This document shows, piece by piece, positions 1 to 5,744 of a stretch of 7,317 nucleotides of DNA. Both the position numbers and the translations under genes were made by a program. Source of the DNA: an uncultured Pirellulales bacterium (GTDB lineage Bacteria; Planctomycetota; Planctomycetia; Pirellulales; Lacipirellulaceae); the NCBI GenBank assembly GCA_947258835.1, contig CAMYJY010000098.1:1-7317 (forward strand). Direction: 5' to 3'. Below the pieces are notes generated by a model, which searched no databases, was not told the origin of the DNA, and worked only from the letters and a program-made list of their open reading frames with translations. The stretch's first letter is position 1; each line of letters begins with the position of its first letter.

Positions 1-464
1 TGCAGCGCGCCGGTGACATTCGAGGCGTGGTTGACGATGGCCAGCCGGGTGTGGGGACGGAGGGCCTGTGCCACGGCGGCTGGTTGGATGTAGCCGTCCT
101 GATCGCAGTCGACATACGTGCATTGGACACCCCGCTGCGTGTGAAAGTGCAGGGGCCGCAGGACGGAGTTATGCTCACAGACCGTGGTCACCACATGGTC
201 ACCGGGTCGCAGCAAACCATGAATGGCCAGGTTCAAGGCGTCCGTGCCATTGTGGGTCCAGACGAGCTGCGCGGGATGTTCGATTCCGAGCAGCCGAGCG
301 CAGCCGGCCCGCGCGGCGGCTACCGTTTGCTGTGCTTGGGTGGCTTGCCGGTAGGTGGCCCGTCCTGCGGCGGCTCCCACGTTCCGCTGGTAGTGATCCA
401 TCGCGGTGTAGACGGCAGGCGGTTTCGGCCAGCTGGTGGCAGCATTGTCGAGGTAGACGCTCAT
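1..464 (-). CDS. Class V aminotransferase / cysteine desulfurase family protein, N-terminal part (runs off left edge)
   Basis: A PLP enzyme of the NifS/SufS-like family; members usually take sulfur from cysteine and pass it to iron-sulfur or thio-cofactor assembly in the cytoplasm. My reverse-strand translation gives 154 residues before the edge. It begins MSVYLDNAATSWPKPPAV, the typical family start (YLDNAAT near residues 4-10). NGTDALN at 72-78 fits the PLP-phosphate loop and EHNS at 97-100 holds the His expected to stack on the cofactor. NHASNVTGAL at 145-154 matches the segment before the cofactor-binding Asp. The PLP lysine and the catalytic Cys loop lie outside the window, so desulfurase activity cannot be confirmed; another class V aminotransferase is possible. 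The ATG overlaps the TGA of the upstream dehydrogenase gene (ATGA), and GAGGAG lies about 11 bases upstream as ribosome-binding site. The family call is firm, the exact substrate is not. Confidence 0.88.
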   Translation of the reverse strand, partial: MSVYLDNAATSWPKPPAVYTAMDHYQRNVGAAAGRATYRQATQAQQTVAAARAGCARLLGIEHPAQLVWTHNGTDALNLAIHGLLRPGDHVVTTVCEHNSVLRPLHFHTQRGVQCTYVDCDQDGYIQPAAVAQALRPHTRLAIVNHASNVTGAL

Positions 465-3421
465 GTTACCACCAGCTCCTCGGAGGAGCTCTTGAGTAAC
501 GCCGCCAGTTCGGGCATCAGGCCATAGGCCAGGGCCAGGAGCTTGAGCGGATGCAGCGTGGCTTGCGCGGTGCCCTGTTCCATTTGGATCTTGCAAGCGC
601 TGCATTCGGTGGTGCCGAACTGAAAGCGCCCGGTGCGCAGTTCACTGAGCAGTGGCAGTCCCGCCCGCAGGCTGTTGCGGTAGTTGGCGCGTTGGATGCC
701 ATACATGCCTGCCATGCCGCTGCATCCACGCTCGATGAGCTCAACTTTGAGGCCGGGGATCAGGGCCAGCAAATGCACCGCCGGCGTTCCCACGCCCAGC
801 ACCTTGGTGTGGCACGGGGTATGGTAGCCCAAGCTGGCGGTGAGCGGCGAAAAATCCAGCTGCAACGCCCCCTGTTGATGGTAACGCCACAGGTAATGGC
901 AGGCTTCCTGGGTATGTTCGGCCACGAGCTCCGCGTCGTGGTCGCCGGGCAGGAGCAGGGGATACTCGTGCGTGAGTGCCAACACGGCCGAGGGCTCGGT
1001 GGCCACGATGGTATAGCCTTGCCGGACCCCTTCCGCCAGCAGGGCCACATTATGCTCCGCCGCCAGACGCGCCGGTTCCAGCACGCCCCGGGCAATCAGT
1101 GGCATCCCGGCCTGCTGCTGGGCGTGCGGCACGTACACCTGGATGCCATTGTGCTCGAGAATCGCCACCAGTGCCCGCGCCAGCTGGGGATCGCAGTAGT
1201 TGGCATAGGTGTCCACAAAGTACAGCACCTTCTCACCGCGACTACGCTGAGGACGATGCAACCGCCGCTCGCTGGCCTGCTGGAGAAACGGCCGGCTGGT
1301 GAGCGACGGCAGTTTTCGTCCCTGGGCAATACCCATCCCTTTTTCGAGAAACCAACGCCCCACGCGGTTGCGGAGCATCCAATTGGCGAGTCGTGAAAAA
1401 CGCGAGCCCAGGCGGCAGAGCAGATCCACCCGCGCCAGGAGCCAATCCTGCAGGTGCTCTCCATTGGTAGCCACGTAGGTGGCTTTGGCTTCCAGCATCA
1501 GCTTGGGAATATCGACCTCCACGGGGCACTCTTGCCGGCACATATGGCAGTGCACGCACAGGTCGGCGATTTCCTTGCAGGCATCTTCCAGGATGGTGTC
1601 CGCGGGTAGCGCGCCGGTCAGCAAACCGCGGGCTAGATTGGCTTTGGCACGTGGGGAGGCCTCTTCGCGGGGGGCGTAGCGAAAGATGGGACACATCCGC
1701 TCGGCCGTATTTTGGGTCCGGCAGGCGGCACAGCCATTGCACAGCCGCGCGGCTTGGACCATTTCCTCCGGCTGCCAATCCAGTTGGAGTTCCACGGGCT
1801 TGGCGCTGCTACTCGGACTTTTGCTGCCGAGTGTGATCTTTTCCAGCAGCGGATAACTCACCTGGCGTAAGTTATTGGCAATCCCTGAGTCTGCTTCCGC
1901 GACAATCTTGCCCGGGTTGAGCAGCAGTTCCGGATCAAACAGCTCCTTGATTTCTCCAAAGGCCGGGGCCAGGTCGCCATACTGACGGGCCACGTAGGCC
2001 GTGCGACTGAGCCCATCGCCGTGTTCGCCGCTAATGGTGCCTCCCAGTTCCCACACGTCCGGGTACAACCGCTCGGCCAGCGTTGCCATTTTGCGGACGT
2101 CCGCTTGGTTGGCCAGATCGAGGAAAGGTCGGATGTGCAACTGGCCGTGACCTGCGTGTCCGAACAGCGAGGCGGTGATTTGTTCCTGCTTGAGCAGCGT
2201 TTGCAGGCGGCGTAAAAATTCCGGCATTTCTTCCAGGGGGAGGGCCACATCCTCGATAACCGGAATAGGACGTGTGCAGCCTTTCAGCCGGTACAGGGTG
2301 GGCACATAGTGTTTGGCCAGTTGCCACAGCATGTCATGATCGTGGCGATCCGCGGCCAGGTAGGCCGCCAGCTGCGTCTGTTGCTGGGCACGATCGACCG
2401 TGGCTGCCAGACGCTGCTGGAGCTCGTGGGCGGAGTCCGCGCGCTGCTCGACCAAGAGCACTGCTTCGGCCGTGTCAGGAATTAACAGCTCGTAACGCGG
2501 ATCCGTTTCGCGGGCCAAGCTAAGATGTCGGCGATCCATCAGATCGCATGCGCTGGGCTGGGTATCTTGCAAGGCAATGGCAGCCTCCGCCGCTTTCTCC
2601 AAGCTCTCAAAGCACAGCAGCCCGCTGCCGACATGGCGGGGCAACGGCGCGGTGGCCACGGTCACTTCGGTGATTAGCCCCAGGGTGCCTTCGCTGCCAG
2701 TGAGCAGCCGGGCTAAGTCGAGTTGGGAACCGGTGCGCAGGTCATCCAGCCGGTAGCCGCAGCGGTTGACGACGCTCCGCGGCTGGCAAGCCTGTATTTC
2801 CTCCGCGTATTCGGTCAGCGTGCGCTCCAGCCCGCGGAGGATGGAATCCAGCGGGCCTTCCCGCTGCGGGGACGCGGGCGGACGGTGCTGAGACAATTGC
2901 ACCACCGCTCCGCTCGCCAAAACCACTTCCAGCTCGCGGACATGCTGACGGGCCGAGCCATACACGGGCCAGTGGCTGCCAGCGGCATCGATGGCCACGA
3001 CGCTGCCCATGGTGGTGACGTGGCTGGTGGAGGGATCCGGGCCAAAGCAGCGATCCTGCGGGGCCAACTGACGGTTCAACTGGTCCAGCACCACGCCCGC
3101 CTGCACCCGGGCCGTATCGCCCTCAATTTTGACGGTGCGGCGCATGTACCGCGAGAAGTCCACGATCAGTCCCCGACCGAGCGATTCGCCGGCCAGTCCG
3201 GAACCGCTCCCACGGGGATGCAGACTCAGCTGGTTTTCTCCTGCGTAGCGGACGGTGGCCACGACGTCTTCGAGCGTGCGGGGCCGTACGACACCCAGTG
3301 GGGTGAGTTCGTAGATGCTGGCGTCACTGGCGTACAGCTGGACGAATAAATCATCGCAGCGAACGTCCCCGGCGATCTGGCCCCGCAGATCCGCTTCGAT
3401 ACGCTGTCGTTCGCTATCCAT
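461..3421 (-). CDS. FAD-linked oxidase fused to 4Fe-4S and CCG-type domains (D-lactate / D-2-hydroxyglutarate dehydrogenase type)
   Basis: Predicted 986-residue dehydrogenase of the family that includes E. coli YdiJ, oxidising a D-2-hydroxy acid through FAD and passing electrons through iron-sulfur clusters, probably towards the quinone pool. Domains in order: FAD-binding PCMH domain (about 40-250; RGSGSGLAGE at 70-79, GSEGTLG at 242-248); FAD-oxidase C-terminal domain (about 255-510) with likely metal-binding GHAGHGQLHIRP at 421-432 and ISGEHGDG at 463-470; two 4Fe-4S motifs with cysteines at 561/564/567/577 and 622/625/628/632; and a C-terminal CCG-like region with C870, C900, C940 and C943. 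At 899-904 it reads GCSGMA where many relatives have CCG. I chose the ATG at 3421 because family-like sequence begins there (MDSERQRIEADLRGQ). An in-frame ATG at 3505 would add 28 unfamiliar residues, begins beside a tRNA-like element and lacks a good ribosome-binding site. The substrate is not determined by sequence. Confidence 0.9.
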   Translation of the reverse strand: MDSERQRIEADLRGQIAGDVRCDDLFVQLYASDASIYELTPLGVVRPRTLEDVVATVRYAGENQLSLHPRGSGSGLAGESLGRGLIVDFSRYMRRTVKIEGDTARVQAGVVLDQLNRQLAPQDRCFGPDPSTSHVTTMGSVVAIDAAGSHWPVYGSARQHVRELEVVLASGAVVQLSQHRPPASPQREGPLDSILRGLERTLTEYAEEIQACQPRSVVNRCGYRLDDLRTGSQLDLARLLTGSEGTLGLITEVTVATAPLPRHVGSGLLCFESLEKAAEAAIALQDTQPSACDLMDRRHLSLARETDPRYELLIPDTAEAVLLVEQRADSAHELQQRLAATVDRAQQQTQLAAYLAADRHDHDMLWQLAKHYVPTLYRLKGCTRPIPVIEDVALPLEEMPEFLRRLQTLLKQEQITASLFGHAGHGQLHIRPFLDLANQADVRKMATLAERLYPDVWELGGTISGEHGDGLSRTAYVARQYGDLAPAFGEIKELFDPELLLNPGKIVAEADSGIANNLRQVSYPLLEKITLGSKSPSSSAKPVELQLDWQPEEMVQAARLCNGCAACRTQNTAERMCPIFRYAPREEASPRAKANLARGLLTGALPADTILEDACKEIADLCVHCHMCRQECPVEVDIPKLMLEAKATYVATNGEHLQDWLLARVDLLCRLGSRFSRLANWMLRNRVGRWFLEKGMGIAQGRKLPSLTSRPFLQQASERRLHRPQRSRGEKVLYFVDTYANYCDPQLARALVAILEHNGIQVYVPHAQQQAGMPLIARGVLEPARLAAEHNVALLAEGVRQGYTIVATEPSAVLALTHEYPLLLPGDHDAELVAEHTQEACHYLWRYHQQGALQLDFSPLTASLGYHTPCHTKVLGVGTPAVHLLALIPGLKVELIERGCSGMAGMYGIQRANYRNSLRAGLPLLSELRTGRFQFGTTECSACKIQMEQGTAQATLHPLKLLALAYGLMPELAALLKSSSEELVVT
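474..490 (-). promoter_or_regulatory. Perfect inverted repeat that can mask the ribosome-binding site of the aminotransferase gene
   Basis: On the minus strand AGCTCCTC is followed by one base and then GAGGAGCT, a perfect 8-base inverted repeat. The right arm holds GAGGAG, the only good Shine-Dalgarno match for the ATG at 464. In RNA the arms could pair, with a few inner bases opening to form the loop, and hide the site. The element lies inside the last codons of the upstream dehydrogenase gene (residues SSSEEL near its C-terminus), so ribosomes finishing that gene would open it. The repeat is seen directly; its role in translational coupling is inference, and the codons alone could have produced it by chance. 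Confidence 0.5.
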
Positions 3422-3506
3422 CGAAAACTCGTCACTGCCAGCGGTGAAAATCTCTGTTGCCGACTCCCAGGGGTCGCTACCAAGTTTGATTCCCAGGCAA
3501 CCCATC

Positions 3507-3537
3507 TGGCCCCGGATGGAGTCGAACCACGAGGGGC
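3507..3537 (-). other. tRNA-like 3' fragment (T-arm plus acceptor 3' strand), or hairpin
   Basis: In the folE-dehydrogenase gap the minus strand reads TGGTTCGACTCC followed by ATCCGGGGCCA. GGTTCGACTCC fits the T-arm consensus with its seven-base TTCGANT loop, and CGGGGCC plus A would be the acceptor 3' strand and discriminator base. The matching 5' acceptor strand (GGCCCCG) and the D and anticodon arms are absent; the bases upstream are the end of folE. The same stretch can fold alone: GCCCC (3537-3533) pairs with GGGGC (3513-3509), then a 3x3 internal loop, TGG/CCA and the seven-base loop. It may be a tRNA remnant left by integration, a structured mRNA element, or coincidence. No T-run follows, so it does not look like a terminator. 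Confidence 0.4.
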
Positions 3538-3541
3538 TGCT

Positions 3542-4171
3542 TCAATCACGATTGCCGTAAATCAGGGTCATCACTTCTGAGCGGCTGGACAGATTGGTGC
3601 GGAACAATCCTTTCATGGCCGAGGTCACGCAGGCACTGCCCGGTTTACGGACGCCTCGAATCGACATGCAGGAATGGGAGGCCTCGATCACGACAGCCAC
3701 GCCTTTGACTTGCAATTCTTCGTCCAAAAAATTGGCAATTTGTTCCGTCATCCGCTCCTGCACTTGCGGACGCTTGGAAACATCTTCTACCAGCCGCGCG
3801 AGCTTGCTCAGTCCCACGACTTTGCCATTCGGAATGTAGCCAATATGGGCCTTGCCATAAAAGGGGAGCAGGTGGTGTTCGCACATGCTGTTGAAGGTAA
3901 TATCCCGAACTAAAACCATCTCATCGTATTTTTCGGTAAAGAACTTCTTCAGGTGTCTGCTGGGGTCGATCTGCAATCCGCCCAAGAGTTCCGCGTACAT
4001 CCGCGCGACGCGGGCGGGCGTCTCGAGCAGACCCTCACGCTGAGGATCTTCGCCAACCGCGGCCAGGATTTCACGAACGGCATGTTCGAGTCGCGGTAGA
4101 TCTACCTGGGGGGCTGCCGGGTTCTCTGCTCCGCACTCAGGCGAAGTCGGCTGCTGGTCGGTGGGATTCAT
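3542..4171 (-). CDS. folE: GTP cyclohydrolase I
   Basis: Converts GTP to 7,8-dihydroneopterin triphosphate and formate, the first step of tetrahydrofolate synthesis and a source for other pterins and, in many bacteria, queuosine. The enzyme is a cytoplasmic zinc-dependent decamer in known members. The product is 209 residues, normal for the family. Signature segments are SMCEHHLLPF at 95-104, GKVVGLSKLAR at 116-126, KRPQVQERMT at 133-142 and EASHSCMSIRGVRKPGS at 163-179. By alignment with the E. coli enzyme the zinc ligands are C97, H100 and C168, with H99 and H166 at the active site; all are present. The first ~20 residues are a variable polar stretch. The start at 4171 has GGAGAG 12 bases upstream, slightly long spacing. 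The same frame stays open to 4453, but that part overlaps the Lon-domain gene and does not resemble FolE. It is 152 bases after the Lon-domain gene and 120 before the dehydrogenase, same strand. Confidence 0.97.
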   Translation of the reverse strand: MNPTDQQPTSPECGAENPAAPQVDLPRLEHAVREILAAVGEDPQREGLLETPARVARMYAELLGGLQIDPSRHLKKFFTEKYDEMVLVRDITFNSMCEHHLLPFYGKAHIGYIPNGKVVGLSKLARLVEDVSKRPQVQERMTEQIANFLDEELQVKGVAVVIEASHSCMSIRGVRKPGSACVTSAMKGLFRTNLSSRSEVMTLIYGNRD

Positions 4172-4268
4172 GGGTAGGTATTTCTCTCCAGATGCACTGG
4201 CACAGCCAGCGTGTTGTCTGCGGCGCGTGGACCAAGTGTTTCCATACCTGCTGGGCGGGGTAGAACAA

Positions 4269-4310
4269 CCTGCAGGTTCCGGAAAAAAGCCTGCGGGTTC
4301 CAGAAAAAAA
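4269..4310. repeat. 21-base tandem duplication with an adjacent palindrome
   Basis: Two adjacent 21-base units (4269-4289 and 4290-4310) differ at only three positions. Each starts CCTGC, continues with a GGTTCC core and ends in a run of A on the plus strand, which is a T-run on the transcribed minus strand. The first unit overlaps the perfect 12-base palindrome AACCTGCAGGTT (4267-4278). It lies in the leader between the Lon-domain gene stop and the folE start. The T-runs recall terminators, but no strong stem precedes either of them. Function unknown. Confidence 0.75.
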
Positions 4311-4323
4311 CAGTCACCAGCCA

Positions 4324-5061
4324 CTAATTTTCGCTGAAGGGTGGCAGGTATCCGCCGGTATATTTTTCCGGCTGGTTGTCGGCCAGGCTGCCGAGGGCCT
4401 CCAAAAGAATCCAAGCCCGGCGGTCGATGTCGTTTTCGCTGAGCAATTCGCATTTCGTGGCGTGCTCCAAGGGCATGGCAAAGCTGACTAAGTCCGTGAG
4501 CACACTTAAGGGGATGTCCGCGGAGAGCATCTCAGCCATTTCCGGCGGGACGGCCTGGGCTTCAGGTAAGCATTCCTGCAGTTGTTGTGTTAGCGCCGCT
4601 TGGAGTTCGGCACGGTCGGCGTCGTTTTCATTGAGGCAAAAGTCTTCCAGCAGACGCACTTCGGCTTGGCGAAAGGCCCGCGGACTAGACAGTTCCTGCT
4701 CGATCCGTACGCGCTTGACCCCCAGCAGCAGGACACTGTAGTTCCCGTCCGCTTGTCTCTGGTGCGTTACGATTTTACCCAGGCAAGCGTAGGGCAACAA
4801 CGCCGGCTGTTCCGCCGGCAGGAGGGATTGTTGGCCCGAGACCCGCTTTTCTGCGGAGGCCTGCCCAGCAGGTACGCTCATGGCGATCAGGCCATCGCTG
4901 TCCAGTGCTTCGTTCAGCATTTCCACATAGCGCGGCTCAAAAATATTCAGCGGCTGCATGATATGAGGATAGAGGACCAGCTCAGCCAAGGGGAATAGCC
5001 GCACCTTGCCGCGAAAGCGTGTTTCGTCAAAAGTCAGATCTTCAGCATTCCAAGGAAACAT
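4324..5061 (-). CDS. LON peptidase substrate-binding domain protein (stand-alone N-terminal Lon domain)
   Basis: A 245-residue protein made of the Lon substrate-binding fold (Pfam PF02190 type) without the AAA+ ATPase or Ser-Lys protease parts of true Lon. Diagnostic segments are VRLFPLAELVLYPHIMQPLN at 20-39, continuing to FEPRYVEMLNEAL at 41-53, then CLGKIVTHQRQADGNYSVLL at 93-112 and LGVKRVRIEQEL at 113-124. The remaining half is helical, with LSADIPLSVLTDLVSFAMPL around 179-198, as in other single-domain members. Such proteins are common beside unrelated genes; their role is poorly defined, with protein recognition the usual guess. The ATG at 5061 precedes MFPWNAEDL; I see only a weak GAG about 15 bases upstream as ribosome-binding site. 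It is the first gene of the minus-strand group. Family assignment is firm, cellular role unknown. Confidence 0.93.
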   Translation of the reverse strand: MFPWNAEDLTFDETRFRGKVRLFPLAELVLYPHIMQPLNIFEPRYVEMLNEALDSDGLIAMSVPAGQASAEKRVSGQQSLLPAEQPALLPYACLGKIVTHQRQADGNYSVLLLGVKRVRIEQELSSPRAFRQAEVRLLEDFCLNENDADRAELQAALTQQLQECLPEAQAVPPEMAEMLSADIPLSVLTDLVSFAMPLEHATKCELLSENDIDRRAWILLEALGSLADNQPEKYTGGYLPPFSEN

Positions 5062-5252
5062 AAGTGTCTTAGGTATCTCAACAACGTGGGTTACAAAGGG
5101 GGGGCTTTACGCAGTCGACGTGGCCCAGGCCGTGCTGTAGCCAGGCTGTCGCATCCGTACTCTAGTTGGTGGCCTGCATCTGGCATCCCCTGAGCGAGGT
5201 TTTGGTGTTGGAATTCGCGGCTGTTGCCGGCTCATGTGGGTGGGGCTATCCA

Positions 5253-5258
5253 ATTATA
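5253..5258 (-). promoter_or_regulatory. Candidate -10 element for the Lon-domain/folE group
   Basis: The minus strand has a perfect TATAAT here, standing out in a GC-rich gap. Transcription from it would begin near 5246 and leave a leader of about 185 bases before the Lon-domain gene. The bases 16-18 upstream (TAGCCC region) are a poor -35 match and there is no TGN extension, so this is only a candidate. Confidence 0.35.
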
Positions 5259-5406
5259 GGCCGCAGCTGGCACCAGGGCTAGGATACCCCCGAGGCTACT
5301 TGGCGGAAATTTAGCATGCGGGGAGCGGTTTCGCGGGTATCCGCAGGGTGACCGGGCTGCGACCCACGCGGGCCGCGGCCCGGCGGACAGAGGGACGTTC
5401 CCGTTG

Positions 5407-5427
5407 GTCGCTGCACCGTGCACCGAC
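5407..5427. promoter_or_regulatory. Interrupted 21-base dyad, possible operator
   Basis: The sequence has the form GTCG-C-TGCAC-C-GTGCA-C-CGAC: perfect arms of four and five bases around a central base, broken by one non-pairing position on each side. It lies about 55 bases upstream of the -35 element of the candidate nth promoter and 150 bases upstream of the minus-strand -10. Position and symmetry would suit a dimeric regulator, but I recognise no known operator in it. Confidence 0.3.
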
Positions 5428-5482
5428 AGGGGAACACGCAGCCCGGCATCTGCGTCGTCTGGCGCGTGCTGTTACGGGCATC

Positions 5483-5510
5483 TTGACAGTGCTTGTTCGT
5501 CCGGCACAAT
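5483..5510 (+). promoter_or_regulatory. Candidate sigma-70-type promoter for nth-dcd
   Basis: A perfect TTGACA (5483-5488) is followed after 16 bases by CACAAT (5505-5510), which matches TATAAT at four of six positions including the important second A and last T. Transcription would begin near 5517 and read into nth after an untranslated leader of roughly 225 bases. It is the best promoter match I found on this strand of the gap. Whether the host's main sigma factor uses it is inference. Confidence 0.5.
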
Positions 5511-5541
5511 AGCGGCGTAAGCTGGCATGAGAATGCGACGG

Positions 5542-5553
5542 GAACACATGTTC
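5542..5553. promoter_or_regulatory. LexA-like (SOS) box upstream of nth
   Basis: GAACACATGTTC fits the Gram-positive LexA consensus GAAC-RNRY-GTTC at every position. The arms GAACA/TGTTC are perfect inverted repeats around CA. It lies about 25-36 bases downstream of the expected start of the nth transcript, where a bound repressor would block early transcription, and the downstream gene is a DNA-repair enzyme. No lexA gene is in the window, and whether this organism's LexA reads the GAAC-type motif is unknown. Confidence 0.45.
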
Positions 5554-5580
5554 TTTTTGAGTCATTTCAGTACTTCCAAA

Positions 5581-5611
5581 TTCCCGCCCGTTCCCGCCAG
5601 GCCCCGGGGCC
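5581..5611. repeat. Direct repeat TTCCCGCC followed by a 12-base GC palindrome
   Basis: TTCCCGCC occurs at 5581-5588 and again at 5591-5598, and is followed at once by the perfect palindrome GGCCCCGGGGCC (5600-5611). All lie in the putative nth leader, so the RNA here would be strongly structured. No function is recognised; in GC-rich DNA such short motifs may arise by chance. Confidence 0.4.
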
Positions 5612-5744
5612 ATAAGCCGCCCGGGAACCGACGCTTTTGGCAGTTAGCACTTTGCCCACACTCGGCTGCATTGGCCAAATTTGGAACGACTGAATTTTCC
5701 CGAGGCGGGAGCTGTGTGCTGCTCGTTTACATCAGGATGGTCTC

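Larger units (their letters stand above)
5062..5744. other. Long intergenic region between divergent gene groups
   Basis: These 683 bases separate the Lon-domain gene from nth. Open frames exist on both strands, but their products are low-complexity or Arg/Pro-rich and resemble no family I know, so I call no gene. The region holds a minus-strand TATAAT, a 21-base dyad, a good plus-strand promoter, a LexA-like box and a GC palindrome, each listed separately. Also present are a run of seven G at 5098-5104 flanked by AAA and CTTT, the palindrome CCAAATTTGG at 5675-5684, and a small GCAT-GAGA-ATGC hairpin at 5525-5536 near the expected start of the nth transcript. A small RNA or leader regulator cannot be excluded. 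Confidence 0.7.

Noticed and set aside
27..527. Plus-strand open frames opposite the aminotransferase gene
   Set aside because: The minus strand encodes clear class V aminotransferase motifs over the same bases; the plus-strand products have no recognisable features.
551..1396. Long plus-strand open frame (281 codons) inside the dehydrogenase gene
   Set aside because: It is antisense to a strongly supported family protein, its product resembles nothing and it comes from GC-rich codon structure on the other strand.
3422..3505. Longer start for the dehydrogenase (ATG at 3505)
   Set aside because: The additional 28 residues do not look like the family, no good ribosome-binding site precedes this ATG, and family-like sequence starts right at the ATG at 3421.
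3507..3590. A complete tRNA gene on the minus strand
   Set aside because: Only the T-arm and 3' acceptor strand can be matched. The bases upstream encode the end of FolE and contain no matching 5' acceptor, D-arm or anticodon arm.
4302..4345. Rho-independent terminator after the Lon-domain gene (minus strand, run of seven T)
   Set aside because: Only a weak, bulged CAGC/GCTG stem can be drawn before the T-run, so it is not convincing.
4172..4453. Upstream extension of the folE frame
   Set aside because: It overlaps the end of the Lon-domain gene, includes the translated 21-base repeats and has no FolE likeness; the ATG at 4171 has a ribosome-binding site.
5311..5613. Minus-strand open frame of 100 codons in the intergenic region
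   Set aside because: The product is extremely Arg-rich with no domain and lies across the best plus-strand promoter and the LexA-like box; typical of chance frames in GC-rich DNA.
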